Source: Moesziomyces globuligerus (taxonomy: Eukaryota; Basidiomycota; Ustilaginomycetes; Ustilaginales; Ustilaginaceae). From it: a DNA stretch of 64,000 nt. Location of the stretch: contig JARVLF010000010.1 in NCBI GenBank assembly GCA_030849465.1, positions 1 to 64,000 of the forward strand. Direction: 5' to 3'. Under the pieces are notes generated by a model. That model was not told the DNA's origin. It saw nothing but the letters and a program-made list of their open reading frames with translations, and made no database searches. Shown one piece after another: positions 36,825 to 48,315 of the stretch. Both the position numbers and the translations under genes were made by a program. Position 1 is the stretch's first letter. Each line of letters begins with the position of its first letter.

Positions 36825-38018
36825 ATGGTGAGTACCGCACTACCTGTTGCGCATCAGCACCATCGAATCATCGCCGGACAACGCTGCTGCTACTTCGTCG
36901 ACACCATGGACACAATCACACGCACATGTCATCAGCTACGCCTACATTGCATCGACCGCACATCTTGACAGACCCGTCCGCACACGATGCATCACCAGCA
37001 CAAAGTCACCTCGCATCATCGACAACGTCGCGGCACTTTCTCGACATCCAACTGTTACGCATCAGCAGATCACCACTGGTAACGCGAACAAGTGTTTGGC
37101 TTGGACGAGCAGGAGGAGGAAGGGAGCACATGATGCTCCTACTTAGAGCCACCTGTCGATCTCGCAGTCTCCGTGTAGCTCTTTCTCGCAGACAAAGAGC
37201 TCTGCCTCGGCCATCGATTGGGCAGGATGCCTCGGGGGTCACATGGCAGCGAACAGCGGCTCACACCAGCGAAGGAGGACTGAGGTGGATTGTTCGCAAC
37301 ACTCTCAAGGGAGATGATGCCGCATTGGCTCCGACCGCGATGGCTGTCCGACGTAGGAGAGGGATCAATACCACGAAGATGCACCACAGCACACCAGCAT
37401 GCAGCATCATTCCAGCCTTGTTCCATCACGTTTCATCTCAATCCCTCGATGACACATGGTTCACGCGTGCACTCACAGCACGCCCTCGACCGTACTCTGC
37501 AGCAGCGTTGGCCCTCGCCATGATTCGAATCGGCTTGTGCTGCAATCCGACGACGCGCACGTCAGCAACACCCAGCTAACCCTGTCCACTCCATCTTGAT
37601 TGATTCGCCCTTCCAGGACTCCACTTCTCCCGTCACCCTCCGAACCCGCAAGTTCATCACGAACCGTCTGCTCCAGAGGAAGCAGATGGTTCTGGACGTC
37701 ATCCACCCTGCTCGTCCCAACGTCTCCAAGGCTGAGCTCTCGGAGAAGCTCTCCGAGATGTACAAGACCCCCAAGGAGCAGTGCATCGTCTTCGGCATGC
37801 GCACCGCCTTCGGTGGTGGACGCTCCACCGGCTTTGCCCTCATCTACGACTCGCGCGACTCGATGAAGTTCGAGCCCAAGCACCGCCTCGTCCGCGTCGG
37901 CCTCGCCGAGAAGACCGAGAAGGCCTCGCGCAAGCTCCGCAAGGAGCGCAAGAACCGTGCCAAGAAGGTCCGTGGTACCAAGAAGACCAAGGCCGGCGAG
38001 GCTTCCAAGAAGAAGTAA
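36825..38018 (+). CDS. rps24: 40S ribosomal protein eS24
   Basis: Two coding exons: 36,825-36,827 (only ATG) and 37,617-38,018, 134 residues. The start reads CAAG-ATG-GTGAGT. The 789-nt intron has a GCTAAC branch-site-like element at about 37,575 and ends TTCCAG. Exon 2 gives [40 protein letters not shown] and [31 protein letters not shown], which is eS24 over its whole length. It is a small-subunit component. The long first intron is unusual among these compact genes and might carry regulation or a snoRNA; I found no clear C/D or H/ACA boxes by eye. Confidence 0.95.
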
Positions 38019-38727
38019 ACGTGTTGGTTCGCCACGCTCCTCCTCCTTCCTGTTCCAGCACATTTGCAACTCGTCGTTGCGCCTCCCGACTCGGACCTGC
38101 AGCAGCCTCTCGTCGTCATGGATGGAGATCGTGCCTTCGCTCGTGTATCGCATTGTCGACGAGCTTTCGCCCCTTCTTTCGAAGTCGGCAACCCCACAGC
38201 GCTCGCGTTGGTGTAAGCTCGACCTCCTCTCATTCCCGGCATCCAAAATTTCCTGCATCGGCATCCCTTCGAGTCTCGATTGCCCTTCGAGTTGTTTCCA
38301 CTTCATCCACCACTGCAATTGTACCATCAACACGATTTCTCTCCCCTCATTCCCTCGACCCTGCGCAGACGTTCATGCCGCATGCCTGTTCAGTTGTCTT
38401 TTACACCCAAAAAGATCACCCCCCCGAAATATCGAAAGAAGGCGGTGTCATTCCATCGACATGTATGCTGTTTCCAAGCCATACGAGTGTGTCTAGCGGC
38501 GACGCTGAGAGAGCCGGCTGAAGGGAGACGGTTCTGGCCTCCGAAATGTTCGAATCGCCCTGCAAACCCAGTCTAGGATATGGCACATGTCATGGGCCGA
38601 ACACACAGCACTCGAGGATCGCTTTGCGACGAACGATAGGTGTGCAAGAGGCATTGCGGTGAATGTGGGAGAGTGATGGTACTAGTACATGCTGAAAGAG
38701 GGAGAACGAGAGATAGGATTGAGGCGC
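38019..38727. other. Intergenic between convergent eS24 and mitochondrial uL29 genes
   Basis: About 700 bp, pyrimidine-rich after the eS24 stop. No gene was recognised; open frames in this stretch are short and lack conserved domains. Confidence 0.5.
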
Positions 38728-39539
38728 TCATGCGCGCAGGATCGGCGTGGAAGATGGCTGTGTGCTTTCCTCGAGGACGCCGTCCTCGAAGAGGCTGCCG
38801 CCCTGAGCGGGCTCAGGCGCCGGGACGGCCTCACGCACTTGCTTCTGGGCATCGATGAGGGCGAGACGACGCTCGTTGAGAACAAACTTGATACGCGCCA
38901 TTGATTTGCGCACCTAGCAGAGAAGAGTTGCCGAAATGACGCAGGTCGTTGTTCAGCATCGGATCGTAGGTGAGCGACTCGCAAAGCTGTGGTTTGACTC
39001 ACCCTGTGGTTCTTTCGACCGAGGTTCTGGGACCACATCCTGGCGGCCTGACGGGCGCCTACACGCTGCAGTTCCTCCCAGGCGGTAGCGAGACGGTTTC
39101 GCTCCATGAGAAGCACGTACCAGAGCGTGTGAAGATCCTTGGAGCTCTTGAGACGCAATTCGCTGGCGAGCCATGATCTGCTGTTTGCCTCTCTGCCCAG
39201 ATCGGATTGGTGGACGGCGTGGGGAAGTCGGACAAAGTACTTTGTGGGCGTGATGGCATCCTTGATATCTTGAACCTTGACGGCGGGTCCGCCGAGCTCT
39301 TTGTCGGCGATCTCGTGTTCGTGCGTGCGGAAGAACTGAAGGAGCGGGTGTGCTGGGTACTGTTTGATCTGCTCGAGCTGCGACTTGGGGGTTGGCGGCA
39401 ATGCTGGTTGCGACTGGGAGGCAGGCTTGGTGGGAAGTGGCACGGGAGCCTGGCTGGCGCGGGAGGATGAGGAGAAAGAGCGAGCGGCAGGGGCCCGCAG
39501 CGACTGCGAGAGCCTAGAGAAGATGGACTTTGTCGCCAT
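38728..39539 (-). CDS. Mitochondrial ribosomal protein uL29m (MRPL4/MRP-L47 family)
   Basis: Two exons: 39,003-39,539 and 38,728-38,913, in phase 0 with GTGAGT and TGCTAG sites, 240 residues. The N-terminus (KSIFSRLSQSLRAPAARSFSSSSRAS) is a mitochondrial presequence rich in Arg and Ser. The core SRSWLASELRLKSSKDLHTLWYVLLMERN is the MRP-L47 signature. The second exon continues VRKSMARIKFVLNERRLAL. It is a large-subunit protein near the polypeptide exit tunnel. Without splicing the frame would read through into a false 285-residue protein. Confidence 0.92.
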
Positions 39540-41661
39540 GGCTATGCAAAGCGAGAGCGGCGAAACAGGTGTGCTGCTTCGATGGTCTAGACGATGGGAG
39601 TGATGTTCAGAGCGCGCGAAGTTGGTCAGACTAGAGGTAGACCTTCCAAATTTTAGCTGGTCGGGGCCGAGTGGCTTTCGTCAAATAATTCTTCTCTATG
39701 TGAGATCGAATGAAGTGTCTCCCGATCAATGCATCGTGCCGATAAATGAGCTTCTCACGCGGCGCTTCGGAACGGAAGCTTTGCGTCGATTGGACATCGA
39801 CGCGCTCGAAGCGAGATGGCGGTGGGGGCTCGCCAACACACTGCTCCTGAAATGGTGCGAAACCGGAGAAGGACAGCCACCAGCTGACGCTAGTTGCACA
39901 CGCTGAGCCAACAAGGACTCGGTCTGCACTGACGACGCCAGTGCGCCACGGAATTGTGCGGAGCGACGGCGAATCGGCGTGCTCGGCTATCGGAGCGACA
40001 GCAAGATTTGTGTGGCTTTTTGGGTGGTCGCGTAAAGCTGCCCCTGGCTGCAGAGGGTGCAGAAAGTGATGGCAACGGTGCGAGTTGCATGGGAAGGCTG
40101 AGGACGCCAGCTGCAACCTAAGAAGCCGCCACGGCGTGCCAACGAGCGTGGCATTTGGCCGGCCATGCCACTCGCCACTCGATGTGTTTGCGTCCATGTC
40201 CGCCGGGTGGCGCTGCAACAACGCCTGCCAGTGTGACAACGGTGGCGAGGCATCGATGCACGCCGTCGAGCTTCTATGCGTGTTCTCAGCCACGCTTCTG
40301 ACGGGCTGTACATGTGCATGGCTCGAGGGGATTGAAGCCTTTCATCAACGGTGAGCGGGCAGAGGTGCATGTCAACGTGGTGCTTCCTTTGTCGTCTGGT
40401 TTGGTTGAAATTTTCTCGTCATGGGAAGCAAGCGGCCAGGGCCTCTTTGTTCGGCACGCATGGAATGGGTCGAGCTCGCATGGCTTGCAGACGAGACGCC
40501 GGTGCAGCGCTATAAGCGAGGCAAGGGCAACACAAACCCTAACGCTCGATTGTTCTCACCAACATTTGATGGGACGCACGACAGAGGGGCACGGGCTGCG
40601 GAGCCAGACTTCTGGGCGCTGGTGGGCTGGCTGGCTGGCTGGCTGGCTGGCTGGGTTGCAAGGCGTCTTCTTCATCTCGACCCTGGCGGACGCCGGTCGG
40701 CCGGACCGAGCGGCAGCCAGCATAGATTCAGTCGAGCGACTCCCACTGCATCTGGCCCTCATCCTTTCTGTATACTACCTTAGGGCGCATCCATCTGCCT
40801 CGTTTGTCTAGCTCAACGTAGCGGACACCAAGTGATGTTCTTGCCTCGGAGGGGCTCATTCTTGGATTTCGGAAAGCTGCCGACTGGTCAAGCCACGCGG
40901 ACGAGGCCGACAAGGAGCTGAGCTGCAATTTAGAGATCTGCCACGACCGGAATTTCCGAACTCCGCGTTGGCGCCCGTGTTCGCCAGAAGCACACACGCT
41001 GCAGTGCACGCACACGCAGCTTCGCTTGGCTCACCCAAAGCACAAGAGCAGCGCAGCCACGCAGCCACGCATCCCCCGGAGCTAGCCGCTCGCCGCTGCT
41101 GCAGTGCACGGCGCACACAGCGCCACGCTTTCCTGCGAGTCAGCCAACTGCGACACGGTCCAAGCGCCCCGCCTCGAGCTCCAACTCGCTTCATAGGCAC
41201 GCGGACCCCCGTCATTTGCGCCGATTTGGCTCACGTTCTCCAGATGGCGGTGGGCGTGGCGTGGCAGCTTCATCCGTATCCAGGTGGGCGCAACACTCGT
41301 CGCGTGCTTCCAGCTCCCGAACCGGCCAGCGCCACCCGAAGCTGGCTAGGACTGCCTCGTGCGCTGCGCTCTACCCCCTCTTGGCCGTCCCCTGCGCGCG
41401 CCGAAGGCGATAAAGAAAGGTGCCGAGCACGGGTTGCAGCGGCTGTCGAGTACTTCTTGCCTTTTTTCCCCCAGCTCCGCTCCTATAATAACGAGCAACC
41501 TCGTCTCTTCCCTCTGCGCACTTGCTCTCACGCACCCGCATACACCAGCCGGCAGACGCAAAGCCATCCGTTCGCTTGACTTCGGAGCCGCTCCGACCGG
41601 CGCCAGCGCACGCATCCACCGTCTGTCTCGGATCACCCGACGACCCGTCCTGACGCCCAAG
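39540..41661. other. Intergenic, about 2.1 kb, divergent promoters
   Basis: Between mitochondrial uL29 (-) and the G-alpha gene (+). It contains a GGCT tetranucleotide run at about 40,624-40,654. The last 600 bp are rich in CACGC and CTC motifs and probably include the G-alpha leader. No gene recognised. Confidence 0.5.
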
Positions 41662-42732
41662 ATGGGTGCATGCATGTCTGCCGAGCAGTCCACCGATAGC
41701 CCCGAGTTCAAGAAGTCCAGAGCGCTCGATCGCCAGATCAAGGAGGATGAAAAGCACATGTCCAGGGAGGTCAAGCTCCTCCTCTTGGGCGCCGGAGAGA
41801 GCGGCAAGTCCACCATCCTCAAGTCGATGCGCATCATCCACCACATCCCCTTCACCGACGAGGAGCGCGAAAACTTCCGTCGCCTCGTCTTCCTCAACCT
41901 CGTCCAGGGCATGAAAACCATCCTCGACGTCATGGAGGAGTGGGCCGTCGACCTCCAGAACAACGCCAATGTCGAGCATCTCGAGCTCTTTGTCACCTTC
42001 CCCGACATCTCGGAAGACGAGCCCTTCCCGCACAACTACCTCGTCGCGCTCCACGACCTTTGGAACGACCAGGGCGTACAGTCCGTCTACAAGCGAGGCA
42101 ACGAGGCCGCCATCCCGGACAACATGTCCTACTACTACGCCGACCTCGACCGCCTCTTCCGCGCAGACTACTCGCCCTCGGAAGCCGACATCCTCCGTTG
42201 CCGCAACAAGACCACCGGCATCATCGAGACCACCTTCCCGCTCCAGGACCGCGTCTACCGCATCTTTGACGTCGGCGGTCAGCGCTCCGAGCGCAAAAAG
42301 TGGATCCACTGCTTCGAAAACGTCACCGCCGTCCTCTTCTGCGTCGCGCTCTCGGGCTACGACAGCTGCCTCGTCGAGGACAAGGATTCGAACCAGATGC
42401 AGGAGGCGCTCATGCTCTTCGACTCCATCTGCAACTCAAAGTGGTTTGCACGCACCTCGATGATCCTCTTCCTCAACAAGGTCGACGTCTTCCGCCAAAA
42501 GATCGCCCAATCCAGCATCAAGCATTACTTCCCCGACTACGACGGCGACGACCACGACTTCAACGCCGCGCGCTCCTACTTTAAGAATCGCTTCTGCCGC
42601 TTGAATCGTTCTCCCACCAAGGAGATCTACCCCTCCTTCACCAACGCCACCGACGTCTCGCTCCTCAAGATCGTCATGGCCTCGGTCACCGACATCGTCC
42701 TCACCAATAATCTCCGCGACATCGTCCTCTGA
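41662..42732 (+). CDS. Heterotrimeric G-protein alpha subunit (Gpa2/Gpa3 type)
   Basis: 356 codons from ATG at 41,662; MGACMS provides a myristoylation glycine (G2) and a palmitoylation cysteine (C4), which decides this start over in-frame upstream codons. GTPase boxes: P-loop GAGESGKS (43-50), arginine finger in RCRNKTTG (R181), DVGGQRSE with catalytic Q207, NKVD (272-275), and TNATD (327-331) where most alpha subunits have TCATD. The C-terminus LRDIVL lacks the pertussis-toxin cysteine. EVKLLLLGAGESGKSTILKS is nearer fungal group II/III than the Gi-like group I. Its length equals that of U. maydis Gpa2 and Gpa3; which of the two it is cannot be settled here. It signals from pheromone or nutrient receptors at the plasma membrane. 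Confidence 0.93.
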   Translation: MGACMSAEQSTDSPEFKKSRALDRQIKEDEKHMSREVKLLLLGAGESGKSTILKSMRIIHHIPFTDEERENFRRLVFLNLVQGMKTILDVMEEWAVDLQNNANVEHLELFVTFPDISEDEPFPHNYLVALHDLWNDQGVQSVYKRGNEAAIPDNMSYYYADLDRLFRADYSPSEADILRCRNKTTGIIETTFPLQDRVYRIFDVGGQRSERKKWIHCFENVTAVLFCVALSGYDSCLVEDKDSNQMQEALMLFDSICNSKWFARTSMILFLNKVDVFRQKIAQSSIKHYFPDYDGDDHDFNAARSYFKNRFCRLNRSPTKEIYPSFTNATDVSLLKIVMASVTDIVLTNNLRDIVL

Positions 42733-43075
42733 GGCCCGCTAGATCGTCGTCTCTTCTCCTCTGCAATGTTCGCTTCTAATCTGCAACTGCATCTCCATCC
42801 CATCTTCGCCCACACCACCTCCCTCGCATCCTTACATACCCAACGCACGGCACGGTCTCCCCTGACACACAAACCCCCTCTTTTCGCGCCTTCTTGGACT
42901 TCTCGAGACGTAGCGTCATCCGCCCACACGCTCTCTCCCTCCTCCGCGGCTCGGCTCATGTATTTTTACACCCTACAGTTCCCCAGACACCTCCCCCCAG
43001 CAAAGGGCACGGTCGCTTCTGACACTGAAAGCATTTCATATTTTTTCTCGGTCTGCTGTGCGGAGCGAGGCCGGG
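42733..43075. other. Intergenic between convergent G-alpha and amidase genes
   Basis: 343 bp of C/T-rich 3' flank with no gene. Confidence 0.5.
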
Positions 43076-44890
43076 TCAATTGGCGGCGGGCTGGACGATG
43101 GCCTTGATCTGGCTCTTTGCCTCGGCGGCCGAGTAGGGGCGGCGCGACCAGCGCACGTGCGTCGCCTGCTCGTACGCATGCGCCACCTGGAGCAGCAGCG
43201 GTTCGGTCCACTTGCGGCTGGTGAACGAGAGGCCCGTTGGTGCTTCCGGATACGGGTAGTAGGGGAAGTCGGTGCCAGGCTCGGTGGTGTTGGCGTAGAA
43301 GCCCATGGGCACGCTGATCACGGGGTACTGCGCGCGGTCCGAGATCGGATACAGCGGCCAGTCACCGCCCGAGGGCGAGACGATGGCCTGCACTCCGTAC
43401 TCGTTTAGAGCGCCGTCGACGCCCATCTCGCGCGAGAGGCGGAAGCCGTACTCGCGGTATTCATCCACCGTCGCGTTGGGTCGCGTCATGAGCGCCTGCG
43501 TCAGGAATCCCTGGTCAGTCTGGTTGCCACCGAGCTCGAGTTCCTGGTTGGCGATGCCAAAGTAGACAATGCCGCCCAGGTCGTATACCGCCGAGGGCAC
43601 TTGCTTGAGGCCGGCGATGTAGGCCTCGAGACCGTAGCGCATCTCGGTCTGCCACAACACGGACTGCGTGTTGTCCGTCGCATTGTAGCACGCCGTCTGA
43701 CCGGGGTCGGTCTGGTCACCGATGCACTCGAGCGTCACCTCGACCATCTCCGCGCCCAGCTCACGCAGCACCTGGATCGAGCGCTTGTACGCCGCCGCCA
43801 CCGAGTCGTCGTAGTTCTGGATCGTCTGGTTCGCGAAGAACGCCTCGCCCGAGTATCCCAGACGCATGCCTGCCAACGGCTGGTCGATCTTTGTGTGGAA
43901 GTGCGCCGCAGCCGCATAGTCGATGCCTTTGGCCACCTCGGGCGGCTGGGTCCACGTGGCGTTGTCGCCGGGATCGCTGCCGTGGTAGGCCATGGCGGTG
44001 AGCAGGTGGGCGACGTCCTTGACGGTGCGAGCAAAGGGGCCCGCCGAGTCCTGTGTCGACGAGATGGGGATCACGCCGTTACGGCTGATGAGGCCGATAG
44101 TGGGCTTGATGCCGACAATGTTGTTGTAGCTTGCAGGGCAGATGATCGAGCCGGACGTCTGCGAGCCCACCGCAGCGGTGGCGAGACCCGCCGCCACAGC
44201 CACAGCCGAGCCCGACGAAGACGAACAGGGGTTACCGGCGGGCCAGTAGGCCGAAGTGCCGAAGCCGCCTCGCGGGCTGAAGCCCTGCGTCTGGTTGACG
44301 AGGCCACGGGCCTGGGCCCAGACGGACATGTTGGCCTTTCCGAGGATGATGGCTCCTGCCTTGCGCAGAGTGTGCACGGAGGGCGAGTCGCGCGGGACGA
44401 TCGAGTTGAGCAGCGTGTAGCTGCCCGCGGTCGTGTTCATTCCCAGCTCGGCGTCCGTCGCCACGTTGTCCTTGATCACGATCGGCACGCCGTGCAGAGG
44501 ACCGCGGCTCTTGCCTTGGGCCCTCTCGTCGTCGAGCTTCTTGGCCTCGCGCAGGGCCACGGGGCTGGTCTCGATGATGGCGCGCAGACCGGGACCGTTG
44601 ATGTTGACCTCGTTGATGCGGCCCAGATAGGCCTCGACGAGCTCGAGACTTGTGTAGTCGCCTCGAGCCAGGCCGCCTTGCAGATCGTCGATCCCCGCAT
44701 TGAGCAGGTCTGGATATCCCGGGTTGCGCTGGACGATGCGAGCAGCAGCGGCTGAGTCGGCGAAGATGTCGTCGGTCGGAGAGAGAGTGAGGATGACCTC
44801 GTCACTGCTCGACGTGCTGGCACCTTGCAGGTACGCGAGCAGCGTGGCAATCAGCACCACCATCAGGCTTGAGGATGCGAGTTTCGCCAT
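43076..44890 (-). CDS. Secreted or membrane-anchored amidase-signature enzyme
   Basis: 604 codons from ATG at 44,890. An in-frame ATG 20 codons upstream exists, but this start gives a clean signal peptide (LMVVLIATLLAYLQGAST). The amidase Ser-cisSer-Lys triad is visible: K140 in HGVPIVIKDNVAT, the cis-serine within NPCSSSSGSAVAVAAG (about 225), and nucleophile S248 in VGSQTSGSIICPAS. The GLISRNGVIPISSTQDSAGPFARTVKD block follows. Several NxT/S sites fit a secreted glycoprotein. Enzymes of this family hydrolyse amides; fungal secreted members are annotated as glutamyl-tRNA amidotransferase A-like, but the missing organellar context and the signal peptide argue against that role. Substrate unknown. 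Confidence 0.9.
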   Translation of the reverse strand: MAKLASSSLMVVLIATLLAYLQGASTSSSDEVILTLSPTDDIFADSAAAARIVQRNPGYPDLLNAGIDDLQGGLARGDYTSLELVEAYLGRINEVNINGPGLRAIIETSPVALREAKKLDDERAQGKSRGPLHGVPIVIKDNVATDAELGMNTTAGSYTLLNSIVPRDSPSVHTLRKAGAIILGKANMSVWAQARGLVNQTQGFSPRGGFGTSAYWPAGNPCSSSSGSAVAVAAGLATAAVGSQTSGSIICPASYNNIVGIKPTIGLISRNGVIPISSTQDSAGPFARTVKDVAHLLTAMAYHGSDPGDNATWTQPPEVAKGIDYAAAAHFHTKIDQPLAGMRLGYSGEAFFANQTIQNYDDSVAAAYKRSIQVLRELGAEMVEVTLECIGDQTDPGQTACYNATDNTQSVLWQTEMRYGLEAYIAGLKQVPSAVYDLGGIVYFGIANQELELGGNQTDQGFLTQALMTRPNATVDEYREYGFRLSREMGVDGALNEYGVQAIVSPSGGDWPLYPISDRAQYPVISVPMGFYANTTEPGTDFPYYPYPEAPTGLSFTSRKWTEPLLLQVAHAYEQATHVRWSRRPYSAAEAKSQIKAIVQPAAN

Positions 44891-45910
44891 GGTCGAAAAC
44901 TTGTCCAGACTTGGGTTCCTTGATGGAGGCGGTTTGGAGCGCTCTGACATCGTCGCCCCTGCGGGTTTAAGTATCCGTAGCTCGGGGGAAGTCGGTGAGC
45001 ACGGCCTTGGTGGCCAGGCGCCAAGAACCCTAGAGGGTGAGTGCTGATAAGAGTTAGTCTCCCCACCTCGCTAGCGAGATTCTTCTTCAGCGACCCCGCT
45101 TCTCAAGCTGGGCACGCGGCTATGCATCCGATTTGGCCAGCCGCGGATTCTGGACTGCTGGATCTCGCGTGTGCGGGTAGATCTCGTCGCGAGCAACTCG
45201 GCAGCAGGAAAGACGATGCAACTCTCGCTCCGACCGTGCGCGCGTGGCAAGCTTTCGCGTAAGGCCTATGGCCACAGAGGCTCAAGCTTATCATGGTGAC
45301 CACCCCGGCGGTGAGGACAACGGAACGGCCTCGTCCGAGTTGGCGAGGTCGCGTGCCGCTCTTCGTATGCTCGTCTGCTCGTCTATATTGTCTGGATTGC
45401 CGGTCCGACCTTTGCAGCCCACTGTACTGAAGCACTTGGACATGCTTTGCACAAACAAACCGGCGAGCAGGAATTCCCATGAAAATCGAGTCCGCAAAAA
45501 GCCAAAAGAATTGCCACTGATCTTTATGCCCCGATCTAGAATCGGGCACACGCACCCAGATCCTGACTGACCCGGCCCTGCCGCCCTCGTCATCTGGTGT
45601 GCTTTGGGACCGTTGAGCTCAGTCTTTGGGACCGTTGAGCTCAGTCAACACAATCAGACTTAAGCTTGTAGACATCACAGACAGCACGCAGTACGATAGA
45701 CGAGATTCGCGCGCCCTAGACGGTACGCTGCATGATCATTTTTGGGTTGATGATGTGAGTGCGTGTGGTGATGTGCTCGTGCGTGTTGCACTAGGCACGC
45801 ATATGCAAAGAAGAGGGGGAGACTTGTGTACAAGGCGTCAACGCCGAAGCGAAGCCGCAAAGCAGAAGGGTAAAGGACCGAAACCAACGAAACGCGTGAC
45901 ACGAAACCGC
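44891..45910. other. Intergenic, about 1 kb, no gene recognised
   Basis: Between the amidase start and the eL43 3' end. It contains a tandem duplication of a 22-bp unit (TTTGGGACCGTTGAGCTCAG and two bases) at about 45,604-45,647. Confidence 0.5.
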
Positions 45911-47144
45911 TTAGGCCTCGGTGAGCTCACGGAGACGGCGGATGGTGCTGTTGTGACGAGAGTAGATGCGATGTGAATGCGGTCAGTAAGATTGCCTCTC
46001 GCTGCTAGAATCACGCGGTCAAAATGGCACCAGGCTGCGTGTCTGAGGCCAAGTTCCTAGGACGCTCCTAGGCTGTGTGTCGGGTTGACCTTCTGAGGCT
46101 GTCCTGAGGCACGTCCAGCCGGATTGCGACGTGTGATGGCCGAACAGTGCCACAAGTCCGAGACTCCCACTGCGATCCCGTAGCGCTCCGTTGGATTGCC
46201 TTCGATGTCGCCTCCCTTTTGCATTTGCTCTGAGTGCCATTTGCCGTTGATCTTTTGGTGGGTGCGTGATACTTACGATCGGACGGTGGCAGCAGCCGAG
46301 GTGCTGAGGGTCCAGGCACCGCCGGCCATGACCTTCTTGCAGGCGCGGCACTCCCAGATGCCGACGGCCTTGCGCTTGACCGAGTCCTTGCCACAGAAGG
46401 TGCAGGTGTACTTGGAGTGCTGCGAGATCTCGATCTTCTTGATCTGGCGACGGAGCGAGGCACCGTAACGGGTACCGTACTTGCCGGTGATTCCAACCTT
46501 GACAGTGCGCTTCGACTGTGGTGGTGGTCAACATGGGTCGAGGCGGTGTGTCTACGGGTTAGTGGGTGTCATTCTACGCAGGTGATCGGGACTGGACCGG
46601 CCTGAACGAGACAGTGATGGCAGGATGTTGCGGCCCGGCGTGATAGGTAGAGGTGATGGAGGATGTTGGAGCCGGTCTTGGCTATCGCGCGGCAGTGGCA
46701 GTCACAATTTCTGATGTTCGTCGGCACAAAGATGGATGTCGGCAGCAGTCTCGTGCAAGAGACCGGATGTTTGTAGATAGTACGTATGTCTGTTTGGTCG
46801 ATGAATTCGTGCTGAGCGAGGAAGACGATGGAGTGCTGGCAATGTTCATGGCTGGTAGCATGACTTTTGACATGCAACTCTTCGGCAAGATTCCACTGTG
46901 GTGATAGGACAATCCAGCTGGATTGACTGGCGGACAAGACAAAGACATGGTGTGGATGTGATTGCGACGTGCTGGTACTGAATGCTGGGCATTGCGTAAG
47001 GGATCGGAATGCTTCGTCGAGCGAGTATTGCTGCGTGGATTGTCGTGCCTGACTGCTCTGCTGGATTGGTGTGCGATGCGTATGTCGGGTGTGCCATCAC
47101 TGTCGTGTCTCGGCGGTGTAGTCGTTGTTGCATCCACTTACCAT
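45911..47144 (-). CDS. rpl43: 60S ribosomal protein eL43 (L37a)
   Basis: Three coding exons: 47,142-47,144 (only ATG), 46,277-46,515 and 45,911-45,947, 92 residues, the standard length. The splice sites GTAAGT/CACAG and GTAAGT/CAACAG keep phase. Exon 2 gives [20 protein letters not shown] and the four-cysteine zinc site [22 protein letters not shown]; exon 3 gives [12 protein letters not shown]. It is a large-subunit protein. Introns are 626 and 329 nt. The AAG-ATG-GTAAGT start is the same design as in the eS24 gene. A false 171-residue frame overlaps exon 2 in another phase. Confidence 0.95.
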
Positions 47145-48315
47145 CTTGACTATGTGTATGTGTGAGGTTGGTGTTGAGGAAGGTGTGACGGCGTCGGCGG
47201 GGCTCAACACACTCTGGCGCTTGGCGGTTCACCTGCACACACACGCACACGCGCACACTCACTGGCCCGCAGTCTCTAGATTGGGTGCAAGTCTTCCGCG
47301 CCTGCGAGCCTCTCGCTCCGCGCTGGCCTGTGAGCAGCTCAAGGCCGACAACAGCCTTGGGACGAGCCTCGCTGCTCGGCGTGGTCGCAGCCATCCGCGA
47401 GCTTGGCTGGCCAACGGCTCTCTGCCGGTAGTCCACGCTGCTGGCTCAGGATACTGGCGCTGCTGCCGCGTTGAACTGGAATCCGAATGTGAAGCTCTCA
47501 TCTGGCTGGTGTGTCGAAAATTTCGAGAAGCCTGCAGGCCGCTTTGGGCGCCGACGCTGACGCGAAGATCGTGGGAATTTTTGATTTAATGCCCGGCTCC
47601 GAAGATCGCTGCCACTTCAGTCGGCGCGGTCGACGAGAGCCTTGATCGGGATCACACAGATCCAGTCCCGATAGTGACAAGCTGGAAGCGCTCGCGCGCT
47701 CATTCAGCTGCAAGATCAGCAAGACGAATGCACAACGAGACTCTCCACACTCAGACCGGCGCTCTGAACCATATCTTAAGAAGCTCAGGCGCTCATGGCG
47801 CAGACAGGCTGCGTGGATCATGTGAGCGCACGGCGAACGATGTGCGAGCATTGGCTACAAGAGTGATATGGTTCGCCGCTAAGGGTCTGTTGCGAACAAC
47901 ATCCCAAGTACCTCAGCAGGGCCAGACGGGGATGCTTGCAGACAGCAACAGGGTCTAACACTTGAGAACATTTGCGAGGGAAAGTGTGTTGCCGGAGGAG
48001 GTGCAGTTGTGGAGCGTGCCGAGCATGTGAGAGACGCGTCTTGGCGGCCCAGGCGGACGGACGGACGGGATGTGTTGCCGAACTGGGCCGAACGCGGAGG
48101 CGCCGCACTCAACCTGCGCCCGAGCCAACCAACACTTGCACTCCTCACCACATCACCATCAGCCATCCTCGCAGCTGTCGATGCTTCACCGTATCGCATG
48201 AACAGCATCCGTCTCGCCTAGAACTGGCTCGGTTGCCATCCACCCAACCAACAACCCGCACGCGCAGACCTACGCGTCCACTCGACAACGCACGCACGTC
48301 CTCCATTGTTCGTGC
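47145..48315. other. Divergent intergenic region, about 1.2 kb
   Basis: Between eL43 (-) and ALG6 (+). It contains a CACACACGCACACGCGCACAC stretch near 47,233-47,256. No gene recognised. Confidence 0.5.

Noticed and set aside
37781..38521. 246-codon frame over the eS24 3' half and flank
   Set aside because: Out-of-phase reading of eS24 continuing into a pyrimidine-rich 3' flank; no conserved domain.
46019..46534. 171-codon minus-strand frame
   Set aside because: Overlaps eL43 exon 2 in another phase. The eL43 reading has the complete conserved protein.
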